The notes beneath the pieces are model-generated. The model did not search any database and had not been told where the DNA came from. It saw nothing but the letters and a program-made list of their open reading frames with translations. Both the position numbers and the translations under genes were made by a program. From Prauserella endophytica (GTDB lineage: Bacteria > Actinomycetota > Actinomycetes > Mycobacteriales > Pseudonocardiaceae): a DNA stretch of 64,000 bases. The stretch covers positions 248,001 to 312,000 of the forward strand of contig NZ_SWMS01000005.1 of NCBI RefSeq assembly GCF_005146945.1, written 5' to 3'. Of this stretch, positions 18,395-27,261 are shown piece by piece; positions within the stretch are counted from its first letter, which is position 1, and each line of letters opens with the position of its first letter.

Positions 18395-19326
18395 CCGCGG
18401 TGACGGCCCCGTTCGCGACGGTTCCACCTTCCCCCAAGGCCACCTTTGTTGCGTTGAGCGCGCCTAAGGTGGCCTTGGGGGCCGTCGCCGAGCTCGTGCG
18501 GGCGCCGGCGGCCTTGACAGTGCTGGGGGACACGGTCGCGGGTGCGGCGGCTTCGGGGTCGCCGTTGCGGGGCAGGCGCTGGACCCTGCCACTCGCGTCG
18601 GTGGCCCTCTACTGGGCGGGGATGGCACTCAACGACTGGGCCGACCGGGACCTCGACGCCGTCGAGCGCCCCGAGCGGCCGATTCCCTCCGGTCGGCTGA
18701 GTGCGGGCGCGGCCCTGGCCACTGGGGGTGTGCTGACCGCTGCCGGGCTGGGGATCGCCTGGTTCGGCGGCGGTCAGCGCTCTCTCCGGGTCGCCCTCCC
18801 GCTCGCGGGCGCGATCTGGGCGTACGACACCAAGCTGAAAGGAACGGCTGCGGGACCCTGCGGCATGGCGGCGTGCCGGGCGCTGGACGTGCTGCTGGGC
18901 GCGGGCGGCCGGTGGCGGGACGCCGCCCCGGCCGCCATCGCGCTCGGGGTCCACACCCACGGCGTCACCGCGCTCTCGGCGGGGGAGGTCCACGGAGGGT
19001 CCGCCCGCACGGCCCGAACCGCGCTGGCGGGCACGGCCGTCGCCACCGCGCTCGCCGTGGCAGGGCGACGGGGGAGCAGGCGTGACCGGCTGGCCGCGCT
19101 CGGCTTCGCGGGCGGGTACGCGGCGACGGTCGGCAGGGCACAGTACGGCGCCGCCGAGCGGCCGTCCGCGCCACGGGTGCGCGCTGCCACGATGGCCGGC
19201 ATCCACGGCATGGTCCCCCTGCAGGCGGGACTCACCGCCCGGTACGGCGCGGCCAGGGTCGCCGCCGCGCTGGCGACGGCGTTGCCGCTCGCCCGCCGCC
19301 TCGCGAGGAAGGTGAGCCCCACGTGA
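18391..19326 (+). CDS. UbiA-family prenyltransferase (EboC-like, SCO3242 type)
   Basis: A 311-residue membrane prenyltransferase. The diphosphate/Mg-binding motif NDWADRDLD lies at residues 81-89, followed by RPERPIPSGRLS. The second aspartate motif appears as AYDTKLKGT rather than a classic DxxxD. UbiA proteins join a polyprenyl chain to a polar acceptor at the membrane; here the acceptor may be the cyclitol made by the preceding enzyme (inference). A 51-bp copy of the window's palindromic repeat (18431-18481) is embedded in frame and encodes about residues 14-31. A normal family start may therefore have been extended by repeat insertion. Both ends overlap neighbours by four bases. Confidence 0.85.
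   Translation: MTAVTAPFATVPPSPKATFVALSAPKVALGAVAELVRAPAALTVLGDTVAGAAASGSPLRGRRWTLPLASVALYWAGMALNDWADRDLDAVERPERPIPSGRLSAGAALATGGVLTAAGLGIAWFGGGQRSLRVALPLAGAIWAYDTKLKGTAAGPCGMAACRALDVLLGAGGRWRDAAPAAIALGVHTHGVTALSAGEVHGGSARTARTALAGTAVATALAVAGRRGSRRDRLAALGFAGGYAATVGRAQYGAAERPSAPRVRAATMAGIHGMVPLQAGLTARYGAARVAAALATALPLARRLARKVSPT
18431..18481. repeat. Palindromic repeat inside the UbiA coding sequence
   Basis: The outer arms are perfect: CCCCCAAGGCCACCTT at 18431-18446 and AAGGTGGCCTTGGGGG at 18466-18481. The centre (TGTTGCGTTGAGCGCGCCT) has lost the symmetry seen in the intergenic copies, consistent with decay or selection for coding. At 51 bp (17 codons) it keeps the frame open. This is the only copy of the family lying within a gene in the window. 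Confidence 0.93.
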
Positions 19327-20717
19327 GCGCCCTGCGATTCGGCTACGGCACCAACGGTTTCGCCAGCCACCGCCTCACCGACGCGCTCGCGGTGATCGCC
19401 GACCTCGGCTACAGCGGCATCGCGCTGACGCTGGACCACGACCACCTCGACCCCTTCGCCAGGGATGTCGCCGAGCAGACGCGGCGCGTGCGCGCCCGGC
19501 TCGGCGAGCTGGGGCTCGGCGTGGTGGTGGAGACCGGCGCGCGGTACCTGCTCGACCCGTGGCACAAGCACCAGCCCACGCTGGTGTCGGCCGACCCCGC
19601 GCCGCGCATCGACTTCCTCCGGCGCGCCACGCGCATCGCCGAGGACCTCGGCGCCGAATGCGTGTCGTTCTGGTCCGGCGTCAAGCCCTCCGATGTGGAC
19701 GACGAGACGGCGTGGCGGCGGATGCGCGACGGCGTCGCCGCCGTGCTGGAGACCTCAGGCGTGAAGCTCGCGCTCGAACCGGAGCCTGGGCACTTCGTGC
19801 AGCACCTGGCGCAGGCGCTCCGGCTCCGCACGGAGCTGGGCTCGCCAGAGCTGCTCGGTATCACTCTCGACGTCGGGCACTGCGTGGCCGTGGAACCGAG
19901 GAACGCGGCCGACTGCGTGCGCGAGGCCGGGGACCTGCTGTTCAACGTGCAGCTCGACGACATGCGGCCAGGCGTGCACGAGCACCTCGAGTTCGGCGAG
20001 GGCGAGCTCGATCTCACCGGCACGCTGGCCGCGCTCACTGAGATCGGCTACGAGGGGCTGGCGGCGGTCGAGCTGCCCCGGCACAGCCACGCCGCACCGG
20101 ACGTGGCCCGGCGCAGCATCACCGCGCTGAGGGCGGCCGACTGGCTCGCGGGCGCGGAACGGTCTGTGCGTGCCGACCCGGTGAAGATCCGCACGCTGTT
20201 CCCCGCCGTGGGCCGCAAGGTGGGCCGGTCGCCGCTGGATGCCCGCGGTCTCGTGCACGGCACCACCGACGACCACGCCAGGGCCCGCCTGCTGGCCGCG
20301 CTCGCCGATGCGCTCTCGGGAGGGGAGCTGGCCAAGGAGGTCGCCGGGCTGTACCGCTACGGCGACGGCGCCGAGCGCAGGGGAGTGCTGCGCGGATTGC
20401 ACCTGCTGCCAGCCGACGACGAGGTGGTCGACACGGGCCTGCGGCTGGTCGAGGACGCCCTGCGCGCCAACGACATCGGGCTCGTCGCCGCGGCGCTCGG
20501 ACCGTTCGCGCAGCGGCACCTCGACGCGCACACGTGGCGGCATGGCGTGCTCAAGTGCCTGTTCACCGGCGTGCCGGTGGCGGCGGTGAGCGGGCTGGCG
20601 CAGCGGGCCGACGCCGAGCTGGTCCGCATGGTCACCGACTACGTGGCCGAACGGAGGGCCGCGGGCCGCGACGTTCCGCCGGATGCCGATCTCGTGCTCC
20701 AGGAGGCAGGACAATGA
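19323..20717 (+). CDS. TIM-barrel isomerase fused to EboA domain
   Basis: A 464-residue fusion. Residues 1-275 form a xylose-isomerase-like/AP-endonuclease-2 TIM barrel with metal-site segments ALEPEPG, TLDVGHC, NVQLDDM and VELPRH. Residues about 285-464 resemble EboA (KIRTLFPAVGRKVG, RYGDGAERRGVLRGLHLLP, HRHGVLKCLF-like CLFTGVP). EboA has no known catalytic role but is required with the other Ebo proteins for metabolite export in cyanobacteria. Fusion to a sugar isomerase suggests that it handles a cyclitol or sugar. GTG 19323 overlaps the UbiA stop; the stop overlaps the TatD-like ATG. Confidence 0.83.
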   Translation: MSALRFGYGTNGFASHRLTDALAVIADLGYSGIALTLDHDHLDPFARDVAEQTRRVRARLGELGLGVVVETGARYLLDPWHKHQPTLVSADPAPRIDFLRRATRIAEDLGAECVSFWSGVKPSDVDDETAWRRMRDGVAAVLETSGVKLALEPEPGHFVQHLAQALRLRTELGSPELLGITLDVGHCVAVEPRNAADCVREAGDLLFNVQLDDMRPGVHEHLEFGEGELDLTGTLAALTEIGYEGLAAVELPRHSHAAPDVARRSITALRAADWLAGAERSVRADPVKIRTLFPAVGRKVGRSPLDARGLVHGTTDDHARARLLAALADALSGGELAKEVAGLYRYGDGAERRGVLRGLHLLPADDEVVDTGLRLVEDALRANDIGLVAAALGPFAQRHLDAHTWRHGVLKCLFTGVPVAAVSGLAQRADAELVRMVTDYVAERRAAGRDVPPDADLVLQEAGQ

Positions 20718-21577
20718 GGATCTTCGACCCGCACATCCACATGACCTCGCGCACCACCACCGACTACGAGCAGATGTACGAGGCCGGGGTGCGGGCGCTC
20801 GTCGAGCCGGCGTTCTGGCTCGGCCAGCCGCGTACCAACGTCGGCTCGTTCACCGACTACTTCGACGGTCTCATCGGCTGGGAGCGGTTCCGTGCCTCGC
20901 AGTTCGGCATCCGCCACCACTGCACGATCGCGCTGAACCCCAAGGAGGCCAACGATCCCCGCTGCGTGGACGTGCTGGACGTGCTGCCGCGCTACCTCGC
21001 CAAGGACGGCGTGGTCGCGGTGGGCGAGGTCGGCTACGACTCGATGACCGAGGCCGAGGAGAAGGCGTTCGCCCACCAGCTGACGCTCGCGATCGAGCAC
21101 GAGCTGCCGGTGCTGGTGCACACGCCGCACCGCGACAAGCTCGCCGGGACCAAGCGCACGCTCGACGTGGTGCGCGAGTCCGGAATCGCGCCCGAGCTCG
21201 TGGTTGTGGATCACCTCAACGAGCTGACAGTCGGCCTCGTCGCCGACGCGGGCTGCTGGATGGGCTTCTCGATCTACCCGGACACCAAGATGGACGAGCA
21301 CCGCATGGTGACGATCCTCAAGGAGCACGGCACGGACCGGGTGCTCGTGAACTCCGCCGCGGACTGGGGGCGCTCCGATCCGCTCAAGACCCTGCGCACG
21401 GGCGAGGCCATGCTCGCGGCAGGCTTCACCGAGTCCGATGTGGACAAGGTGCTGTGGCAGAACCCCGTGGAGTTCTACGGTCAGAGCGGCAAGCTCATGC
21501 TCGACCCGCTGGAGACCGATGCGCCGACCGGCGAGACGTTCGAGGGCAACTCGGTGCTGCGCGGGGCGAGACAGTGA
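20714..21577 (+). CDS. TatD-family metal-dependent hydrolase (EboB-like)
   Basis: A 287-residue amidohydrolase-superfamily enzyme. The metal-binding HxH is DPHIH (His7, His9); a glutamate in VGEVGYD, a histidine in HTPHRD, one in VVDHLNE and an aspartate in SAADWGRSDP complete the expected binuclear site. EboB proteins of ebo operons are TatD-like. The substrate is unknown. ATG 20714 overlaps the preceding stop by four bases, follows AGGAGG, and its own stop overlaps the next start by one base. Confidence 0.85.
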   Translation: MRIFDPHIHMTSRTTTDYEQMYEAGVRALVEPAFWLGQPRTNVGSFTDYFDGLIGWERFRASQFGIRHHCTIALNPKEANDPRCVDVLDVLPRYLAKDGVVAVGEVGYDSMTEAEEKAFAHQLTLAIEHELPVLVHTPHRDKLAGTKRTLDVVRESGIAPELVVVDHLNELTVGLVADAGCWMGFSIYPDTKMDEHRMVTILKEHGTDRVLVNSAADWGRSDPLKTLRTGEAMLAAGFTESDVDKVLWQNPVEFYGQSGKLMLDPLETDAPTGETFEGNSVLRGARQ

Positions 21578-22674
21578 TGTTGTCCTACTGCACCAACGTG
21601 CATCCCGCCGAGGACCTCGACGGGATTCTCGCGCAGCTCGACACCTACGCGGTCCCGGTGCGCGAGAAGCTGGGCCAGGACCGGCTCGGCGTCGGGCTGT
21701 GGCTCGCGGCGGGGGTGGCCGCGGGCCTCGCAGCCGACCCTTCGGCGAGGCGCAGGCTCGCCGCGGAGCTCTCCGCACGCGGCCTGGCCGTGCAGACAAT
21801 GAACGCCTTCCCCTACGGCGGTTTCCACGCCGACGTGGTGAAGCACTCCGTCTACCTGCCTGCGTGGACCGACCCGCGCCGCCTGCGCTACACCCTCGAC
21901 TGCGTCACCGTGCTCGGCGACCTGCTGCCCGAGGACGCGGCCTACGGCAGTATCTCGACGCTGCCGCTCGCGTGGCGGGAGCCGTGGAGCTCCTCGCACG
22001 ACGTGCGCGCGGGCATCGCGTTCGAGGAGGTGACCCGGGTCCTGCGCTCCGCGCTGGCCCGGAACGAGCAGCCGATCAGGCTCGCGATCGAGCCCGAGCC
22101 GGGGTGCGTCCTCGACACCGTGAGCGACGCCGTCGCGTGGCTCGCCGGGCGCGTCGATCCCGAGTACATCGGGCTGTGCCTGGACACCTGCCATCTCGCG
22201 GTGTCCTTCGCCGACCCCGCGAAGACGGTCGAGGACATCCAAGCCGCGGGTCTGTCGGTGGTCAAGGTGCAGGCGTCGGCAGCGCTGCACGTCGAGCGGC
22301 CCGGCACCCCCGAGGCCGTCGCCGCGCTGAAGGCGTTCGCCGAACCCCGCTACCTGCACCAGGTGCGCGAGCTGCTGCCGACGGGCGAGGTGCTGGCCGC
22401 CGACGACCTGCCCGCCGCGCTGGAGACCCTGCCCGCGCGCGGGCCGTGGCGCGTGCACTTCCACGTGCCGCTGCACGCCACGCCGGCCGCGCCGCTGGAG
22501 TCCACCACCGGCGTGCTCACCGGGGCGCTCGGCGCGCTGGCCGCCCAGGGTCCGCTGCCGCACGTCGAGGTGGAGACCTACACCTGGACCGTCCTTCCCG
22601 AGAGCGGCCGTCAGGAGCTCGCCGCCGGCATCGCCGACGAGCTGCGCTGGGCACGCATGGAGGTGCACACATGA
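21577..22674 (+). CDS. Metabolite traffic protein EboE-like (TIM barrel)
   Basis: A 365-residue xylose-isomerase-like protein beginning MLSYCTNVHPAEDLDGIL, the characteristic opening of EboE. Conserved AIEPEPGC, LCLDTCHLAVSF and FHVPLHATP segments mark the barrel's metal and substrate positions. In cyanobacterial ebo operons EboE is needed for moving a scytonemin precursor to the periplasm; the reaction is not known. It overlaps the TatD-like gene by one base (TGATG) and the phosphodiesterase gene by four. Confidence 0.85.
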   Translation: MLSYCTNVHPAEDLDGILAQLDTYAVPVREKLGQDRLGVGLWLAAGVAAGLAADPSARRRLAAELSARGLAVQTMNAFPYGGFHADVVKHSVYLPAWTDPRRLRYTLDCVTVLGDLLPEDAAYGSISTLPLAWREPWSSSHDVRAGIAFEEVTRVLRSALARNEQPIRLAIEPEPGCVLDTVSDAVAWLAGRVDPEYIGLCLDTCHLAVSFADPAKTVEDIQAAGLSVVKVQASAALHVERPGTPEAVAALKAFAEPRYLHQVRELLPTGEVLAADDLPAALETLPARGPWRVHFHVPLHATPAAPLESTTGVLTGALGALAAQGPLPHVEVETYTWTVLPESGRQELAAGIADELRWARMEVHT

Positions 22675-24071
22675 AGAAGCTCGTGGTGATCGACGTCGTC
22701 GGACTGACGCCGAAGCTGTTGCGCCACATGCCGAATCTCACCGCGCTGTCGACGCGGGGCTGGCAGGCCGAGCTGGGCACGGTGCTGCCCGCGGTGACGT
22801 GCAGCGCGCAGTCGACGTTCCTCACCGGGCGCATGCCCGCCGAGCACGGCATCGTCGGCAACGGCTGGTACTTCCGCGACCTCGGCGAGGTCTACCTGTG
22901 GCGCCAGCACAACAGGCTCGTCCAGGGCGAGAAGCTGTGGGAGACCGCGCGGGCGGCCTCGCCCGGCTACGTCGCCGCCAACGTGTGCTGGTGGTACGCG
23001 ATGGGAGCCACCACCGACTTCACCATCACCCCGCGCCCGATCTACCACGCCGACGGCCGCAAGTCGCCCGACTGCTACGCGCGGCCCCCGGAGCTGCACG
23101 ACGCGCTCACCCGCGAGCTGGGTCCGTTCCCGCTGTTCCAGTACTGGGGCCCGACGGCGTCGATCGCGTCGACGAAGTGGATCGTCGCGGCGTCGCGGCG
23201 GCTCCTGCGCACCGACGGGCCGGACCTTCTGCTCGTGTACGTCCCGCATCTGGACTACGACCTGCAGCGGTTCGGGCCCGGCTCGCCGCAGGCCGTCGCC
23301 GCCGCGAGGGCCGTGGACGCCGAGCTGGCGCCGCTGCTGACCGACGCGCAGGCGGCCGGGGCAGCCGTGGTGGCGCTGTCCGAGTACGGCATCACGCCCG
23401 CCGACACCCCGGTGGACGTCAACCGGGCGCTGCGCCGGGAAGGGCTGCTGGAGGTCTACACGCAGGACGGGATGGAGTACCTGGACCCGTGGACGTCGCG
23501 CGCGTTCGCCGTGGCCGACCACCAGGTCGCACACGTCTACGTCGGCGACGAGCAGGACCTGCCGCGCGTGCGGGAGATCCTGGCCGCGCTGCCCGGTGTG
23601 GAGGAGGTGCTCGACCGCGAGGCGCAGGCCCGCTACGGTCTCGACCACGAACGCGCGGGTGAGCTGGTTGTGGTGGCAGAGCCCGACGCGTGGTTCACCT
23701 ACTACTACTGGCTCGACGACGACAGGAAGCCGGACTTCGCGAAGGGCGTTGAGATCCACCGCAAGCCCGGCTACGACCCGGCCGAGCTGTTCTTCGACCC
23801 CGACGATCCGCTGGTGAAGGCGAAGGCGGGCCTGAACCTCGTGCGCAAGAAGGTGGGCCTGCGCTACGCGATGAACGTGGTGCCGACAGATCCGCGGTTC
23901 GTGCGAGGCTCGCACGGCAGGCTGCCCGATTCGCCCGCCGACGGCCCCGTGCTGGTGTGTTCCGAGCCGAGCATTCCGTCCACTGTGGAGTCGTCCGGCC
24001 GTCTACAGGCCACCGAGGTCCGCGACCTGCTGCTGCAACTGCAAGGAATCCGAGAGGGAGCTTACCGATGA
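22671..24071 (+). CDS. Nucleotide pyrophosphatase/alkaline phosphatase-fold enzyme (EboF-like)
   Basis: A 466-residue protein of the type I phosphodiesterase/nucleotide pyrophosphatase family. Metal ligands include Asp8 (VVIDVVG), the nucleophile Thr43 in [17 protein letters not shown] around residue 195, SEYGI and ADHQVAHV. It would hydrolyse a phosphodiester or phosphomonoester of the ebo pathway intermediate. Ebo operons elsewhere also end with an alkaline-phosphatase-fold gene. No signal peptide is visible, so it should act in the cytoplasm. ATG 22671 and its stop each overlap neighbours by four bases. Confidence 0.85.
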   Translation: MKKLVVIDVVGLTPKLLRHMPNLTALSTRGWQAELGTVLPAVTCSAQSTFLTGRMPAEHGIVGNGWYFRDLGEVYLWRQHNRLVQGEKLWETARAASPGYVAANVCWWYAMGATTDFTITPRPIYHADGRKSPDCYARPPELHDALTRELGPFPLFQYWGPTASIASTKWIVAASRRLLRTDGPDLLLVYVPHLDYDLQRFGPGSPQAVAAARAVDAELAPLLTDAQAAGAAVVALSEYGITPADTPVDVNRALRREGLLEVYTQDGMEYLDPWTSRAFAVADHQVAHVYVGDEQDLPRVREILAALPGVEEVLDREAQARYGLDHERAGELVVVAEPDAWFTYYYWLDDDRKPDFAKGVEIHRKPGYDPAELFFDPDDPLVKAKAGLNLVRKKVGLRYAMNVVPTDPRFVRGSHGRLPDSPADGPVLVCSEPSIPSTVESSGRLQATEVRDLLLQLQGIREGAYR

Positions 24072-25075
24072 GCCGACCGGTTACGCTGTTCACCGGCCAG
24101 TGGGCCGACCTGCCCTTCGAGGAGGTGTGCAGGCTCGCGTCGAGCTGGGGCTACGACGGGCTGGAGATCGCCTGCTCCGGCGACCACTTCGAGGTGGACC
24201 GCGCGCTGTCCGAAGAAGACTACGTGGCCGGCAGGCACAAGCTGCTCGAGTCCTACGGCCTGAAGGTGTGGGCGATCTCCAACCACCTCGTCGGACAGGC
24301 CGTGTGCGACGACCCGATCGACGACCGGCACCGCAACATCCTGCCCGCCCGCATCTGGGGCGACGGCGAGCCCGAGGGCGTGCGGCAGCGGGCAGCCGCC
24401 GAGCTGGCCGACACCGCTCGCGCCGCGGCCAAGCTCGGCGTGGACACGGTGATCGGCTTCACCGGCTCGAAGATCTGGAAGTACGTCGCGATGTTCCCGC
24501 CCGTCTCGCAGGAGGTGATCGACGACGGCTACACCGACTTCGCGACTCGGTGGAACCCGATCCTCGACGTCTTCGACGAGGTCGGTGTGCGCTTCGCCCA
24601 CGAGGTGCACCCGAGCGAGATCGCCTACGACTACTGGACCACCAAGCGCGCGCTGGAGGCCGTGGACCACCGGCCCGCGTTCGGGCTGAACTGGGACCCG
24701 TCGCACTTCGTGTGGCAGGACCTCGACCCGGTGGGCTTCATCCTGGACTTCGCCGATCGCATCTACCACGTCGACTGCAAGGACACGAAGAAGCGTTTCG
24801 ACGGGCGCAACGGGCGGCTCGGCTCCCACCTGGCGTGGGCCGATCCGCGGCGGGGCTGGGACTTCGTGTCCACGGGGCACGGCGACGTCGACTGGGAGAG
24901 CGCGTTCCGCGCGCTCAACTCCATCGGCTACACCGGTCCGATCTCGGTGGAGTGGGAGGACGCCGGAATGGACCGGCTGCGGGGCGCCGCCGAGGCCGTG
25001 AACTACATCCGCAATCTGAACTTCGACAAGCCCGCGGCGGCGTTCGACGCCGCGTTCTCCACTGATCGTTCCTGA
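24068..25075 (+). CDS. Sugar phosphate isomerase/epimerase (TIM barrel)
   Basis: A 335-residue IolE/xylose-isomerase-like protein without a signal peptide. Metal-binding segments are visible as [29 protein letters not shown] and VEWEDAGM. Family members isomerise or epimerise sugars and cyclitols, or cleave 3-keto-glycosides. The ATGA overlap with the preceding gene makes it the seventh gene of the ebo-like unit. A 34-base gap with its own ribosome site separates it from the Tat-signalled paralogue, which suggests paired cytoplasmic and exported isomerases. Confidence 0.87.
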   Translation: MSRPVTLFTGQWADLPFEEVCRLASSWGYDGLEIACSGDHFEVDRALSEEDYVAGRHKLLESYGLKVWAISNHLVGQAVCDDPIDDRHRNILPARIWGDGEPEGVRQRAAAELADTARAAAKLGVDTVIGFTGSKIWKYVAMFPPVSQEVIDDGYTDFATRWNPILDVFDEVGVRFAHEVHPSEIAYDYWTTKRALEAVDHRPAFGLNWDPSHFVWQDLDPVGFILDFADRIYHVDCKDTKKRFDGRNGRLGSHLAWADPRRGWDFVSTGHGDVDWESAFRALNSIGYTGPISVEWEDAGMDRLRGAAEAVNYIRNLNFDKPAAAFDAAFSTDRS

Positions 25076-25109
25076 GCTCTCCCCACCTTTGACCGAAAGG
25101 GAACCGAGA

Positions 25110-25991
25110 ATGAGCGATTCACCGAAGTCTCGCCTGTCTCGCAGGGCCATGCTGCGCACCACGGCGGGTGCCGCGGCCGTCGCCGGTCTCGCGGCGGCCA
25201 CCGCGGGTACCGCGCAGGCGGGCTGGGGCCACGGCGGCGGCCACGGGGGCAGGCGGCTGCCGAAGGAGCGGATCGCCGTCCAGCTGTACACGTTGCGCAA
25301 CGCGCTGGAGGCCGACCTCGAGGGCACGCTCGAGGAGCTGTCCGACATCGGCTACCGCAACGTCGAGCTGGCGGGCACCTACGGCCGCACCGCGAAGGAA
25401 TTCCGCGCCATCCTCGACCGGTACCGGCTGAAGGCGGTCTCCGCGCACGTCGACTTCCGGGGCGCGGACGTCGACCAGCTCATCGACGACGCGAGGATCC
25501 TCGGCTACCACATGGCCGACTGCGCGTACGCCAACTTCGGCACGATCGCCGAGTGGGCCTCCTTCGCGCAGGAACTGGAGACGGCGGGCAAGGCGTTCCG
25601 CAAGGCCGGGATCGCCTACGGCTACCACAACCACGCGCACGAGTTCCAGGCGATCGACGGCGTCCGGCCGTTCGACGTCATCGCGCGCACCACTACCCGC
25701 CGCAACATCCACTTCGAGTACGACCTGTACTGGCTCGTCGTCGCGGGCGTCGACCCGGTGCGGGAGTTCTACCGGCAGTTCGGCCGGGTGCGGCAGTTCC
25801 ACGTGAAGGACCGCGCCGACGACGGCGGCTTCGCCGATCTCGGCACGGGCAACATCGACTTCGCGCGGATCTTCCGGGAGACGTGGGCGGGCGGCGCGGT
25901 CCTGCACTACGTCGTCGAGCACGACCAGCCCACCGACCCGCTCCACACCGCCGAAGTGGGCTACGACTACCTGCGCAACCTCCGCTTCTGA
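25110..25991 (+). CDS. Exported sugar isomerase/epimerase with Tat signal
   Basis: A 293-residue TIM-barrel protein with a twin-arginine signal SRRAMLRTT followed by an Ala-rich core and AQA cleavage site near residue 36. A Gly/His-rich segment (GWGHGGGHGG) follows the signal. Metal ligands are in YGYHNHAHEF, HFEYDLYW, FHVKDR and VVEHDQP. ATG 25110 follows AAAGGGAACCGAG; a TTG at 25089 is less likely. Its location outside the membrane matches the secreted ThuA/DUF1080 protein, so both may process sugars before uptake (inference). It is the last gene of the block; a perfect palindrome lies 5 bases after its stop. Confidence 0.88.
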   Translation: MSDSPKSRLSRRAMLRTTAGAAAVAGLAAATAGTAQAGWGHGGGHGGRRLPKERIAVQLYTLRNALEADLEGTLEELSDIGYRNVELAGTYGRTAKEFRAILDRYRLKAVSAHVDFRGADVDQLIDDARILGYHMADCAYANFGTIAEWASFAQELETAGKAFRKAGIAYGYHNHAHEFQAIDGVRPFDVIARTTTRRNIHFEYDLYWLVVAGVDPVREFYRQFGRVRQFHVKDRADDGGFADLGTGNIDFARIFRETWAGGAVLHYVVEHDQPTDPLHTAEVGYDYLRNLRF

Positions 25992-25996
25992 CCTTT

Positions 25997-26045
25997 CCCC
26001 AAGGCCACCTTTGTTGCGTTCAACGCAACAAAGGTGGCCTTGGGG
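25997..26045. terminator. Perfect 49-bp palindrome after the sugar/ebo block
   Basis: The 24-base arms 25997-26020 and 26022-26045 are perfect complements around one C, with the core AAGGCCACCTTTGTTGCGTT. The hairpin would be very stable, has no T-tract, and sits 5 bases downstream of the last plus-strand gene between convergent genes. It could act as a factor-assisted or U-less terminator. The same sequence type also occurs in non-terminator positions (18431, 51550), so it is a dispersed repeat first. Confidence 0.75.
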
Positions 26046-26058
26046 GCTGTTGGCTGAC

Positions 26059-26113
26059 TGCAGTGAAGGCCACCTTGCCTGCGTTGGACGCAGTGATGGT
26101 GGCCTTCACTGCA
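26059..26113. repeat. Palindromic repeat, imperfect copy
   Basis: Arms TGCAGTGAAGGCCACCTT and AAGGTGGCCTTCACTGCA-like (with ATGGTGG in the right half) surround a TGCGTTGGACGCA centre. It is the second of three copies within 260 bases between the convergent genes at 25991 and 26258. This copy belongs to the CAGTGAAGG subtype rather than the CCCCAAGG subtype. Confidence 0.88.
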
Positions 26114-26198
26114 TTGGGGTGTGGCCACATTGCCTGCGCCCACCCGTCTCCCACCGCCACCCAGACGGAGGCGCTGGCGCGCCGCTGTGTTGATCCAA

Positions 26199-26253
26199 CG
26201 CAGTGAAGGCCACCTTGCCTGCGTTGACCGCAGTGAAGGTGGCCTTCACTGCG
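26199..26253. repeat. Palindromic repeat, third tandem copy
   Basis: CGCAGTGAAGGCCACCTT at the left is complemented by AAGGTGGCCTTCACTGCG at the right, with a slightly asymmetric GCCTGCGTTGACCGCAGTG centre. It ends 5 bases before the stop codon of the minus-strand gene, so it could also terminate that gene. The bases between copies two and three (about 26114-26198) show no gene. Confidence 0.88.
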
Positions 26254-26257
26254 GATG

Positions 26258-27169
26258 TCACTGCGCGTGGGCGGCGGCCTGGAGGATGCGGACCGCGTTG
26301 ACGGTCTGGTAGCCGCGCCACTCCAGGGTCGCCTGCGGGGAGTAGCTGTCGAAGTCGACCCGCCAGCCGCCGTCGTCCTGCTGGCCGTCGGCGAGCCTGC
26401 GCAGCTCGGCGTCGATCACCTCGGGCGCGAACAGCCTCCGCGCCGGCCGGCCCGGCAGCGGGGCGAAGTCCAGCGGCCGCATCGCCTCGTCCTCGGCGCC
26501 GCCCTCCACCGGCACGAGGCCGTCGGCGGGGACGTACCGGGCGAGGTGGTCCAGCAGCTCAGCCGCCTCCGGGCGGGTGTCGGACGCGGCGTCGAGGAAC
26601 CCCACCGCGAACGCGAGCACGAGCGCGTGCGGCCTGCCGTCGAGCCCGCGGATGGCGGAGAGGCAGTAGTCCGTCGCCCGCGCGAGCCACGGGTGCTCCG
26701 CGACGGCCGGGTCGTGCGCGGCGACCCGCAGCGCGTTGGCGGTGGTGATCGCGGTGATCTGCAGCGACGACTCCGCCGGGTCGGCCGTCACCCAGAAGGG
26801 CGCGCAGCCGGACGGCGACGTCACGGGCAGCGCGAACGGAACCCCGCCGTCGGGCAGCGTCACGGAGTCGAGCCAGTCGCACAGGGCCGCCGCGTGCGGG
26901 CTGGTGACGGGAGCGACCTCGGCGAACACCTCGAAGGCGTGCAGCGCCGGGCCGGTCTGGCTCTCCGGGGAACGCAGGTCCGGTTCGAGGCCGTGGCCGT
27001 ACCCGCCGTCGGCGTTGCGGTAGGCCGCGAGCGCCGCGAGGGTCGCCTCCGCGTCGCCCTCACCGATGAGCAGTTCGAACCGGCGCTGGTCGAGCAGCCT
27101 GGCGTGCGTGCGCTGGAAGGTCGCCGCGGCGGCGAGATCGAAGGACAGCTCGGGTGCCATGCCGTCCAT
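26258..27169 (-). CDS. Prenyltransferase/squalene-oxidase-repeat-like protein
   Basis: A 303-residue soluble protein whose sequence has QW-like alpha-toroid repeats: YRNADGGYGHGLEPDLR near residue 50, LPDGGVPFALP near 105 and DGQQDDGGWRVDFD near 265. The fold is shared by terpene cyclases and prenyltransferase beta subunits. The catalytic DxDD motif of cyclases is not seen, so enzymatic activity is doubtful. It lies on the opposite strand to the sugar block, ends beside a palindromic repeat, and starts about 80 bases from the next gene in the same direction. Confidence 0.65.
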   Translation of the reverse strand: MDGMAPELSFDLAAAATFQRTHARLLDQRRFELLIGEGDAEATLAALAAYRNADGGYGHGLEPDLRSPESQTGPALHAFEVFAEVAPVTSPHAAALCDWLDSVTLPDGGVPFALPVTSPSGCAPFWVTADPAESSLQITAITTANALRVAAHDPAVAEHPWLARATDYCLSAIRGLDGRPHALVLAFAVGFLDAASDTRPEAAELLDHLARYVPADGLVPVEGGAEDEAMRPLDFAPLPGRPARRLFAPEVIDAELRRLADGQQDDGGWRVDFDSYSPQATLEWRGYQTVNAVRILQAAAHAQ

Positions 27170-27220
27170 CCTGGCCCGGAACGGCCCGCATGGTCTTGAA
27201 CGGAACGGACGCCACCGGGT

Positions 27221-27261
27221 GTCGTCCTGACCGGGCCGGGGCAGGGCCCGGTCAGGACGAC
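27221..27261 (-). terminator. Strong hairpin, U-less terminator
   Basis: A perfect 17-bp stem (27221-27237 with 27245-27261) closes a 7-base loop. The stem contains the stop codon of the minus-strand gene starting at 27680. No T-run follows, which is usual for GC-rich actinomycete terminators. Confidence 0.7.

Noticed and set aside
26114-26198. Small ORFs between palindromes two and three
   Set aside because: They consist mostly of repeat-derived codons and lack ribosome sites.
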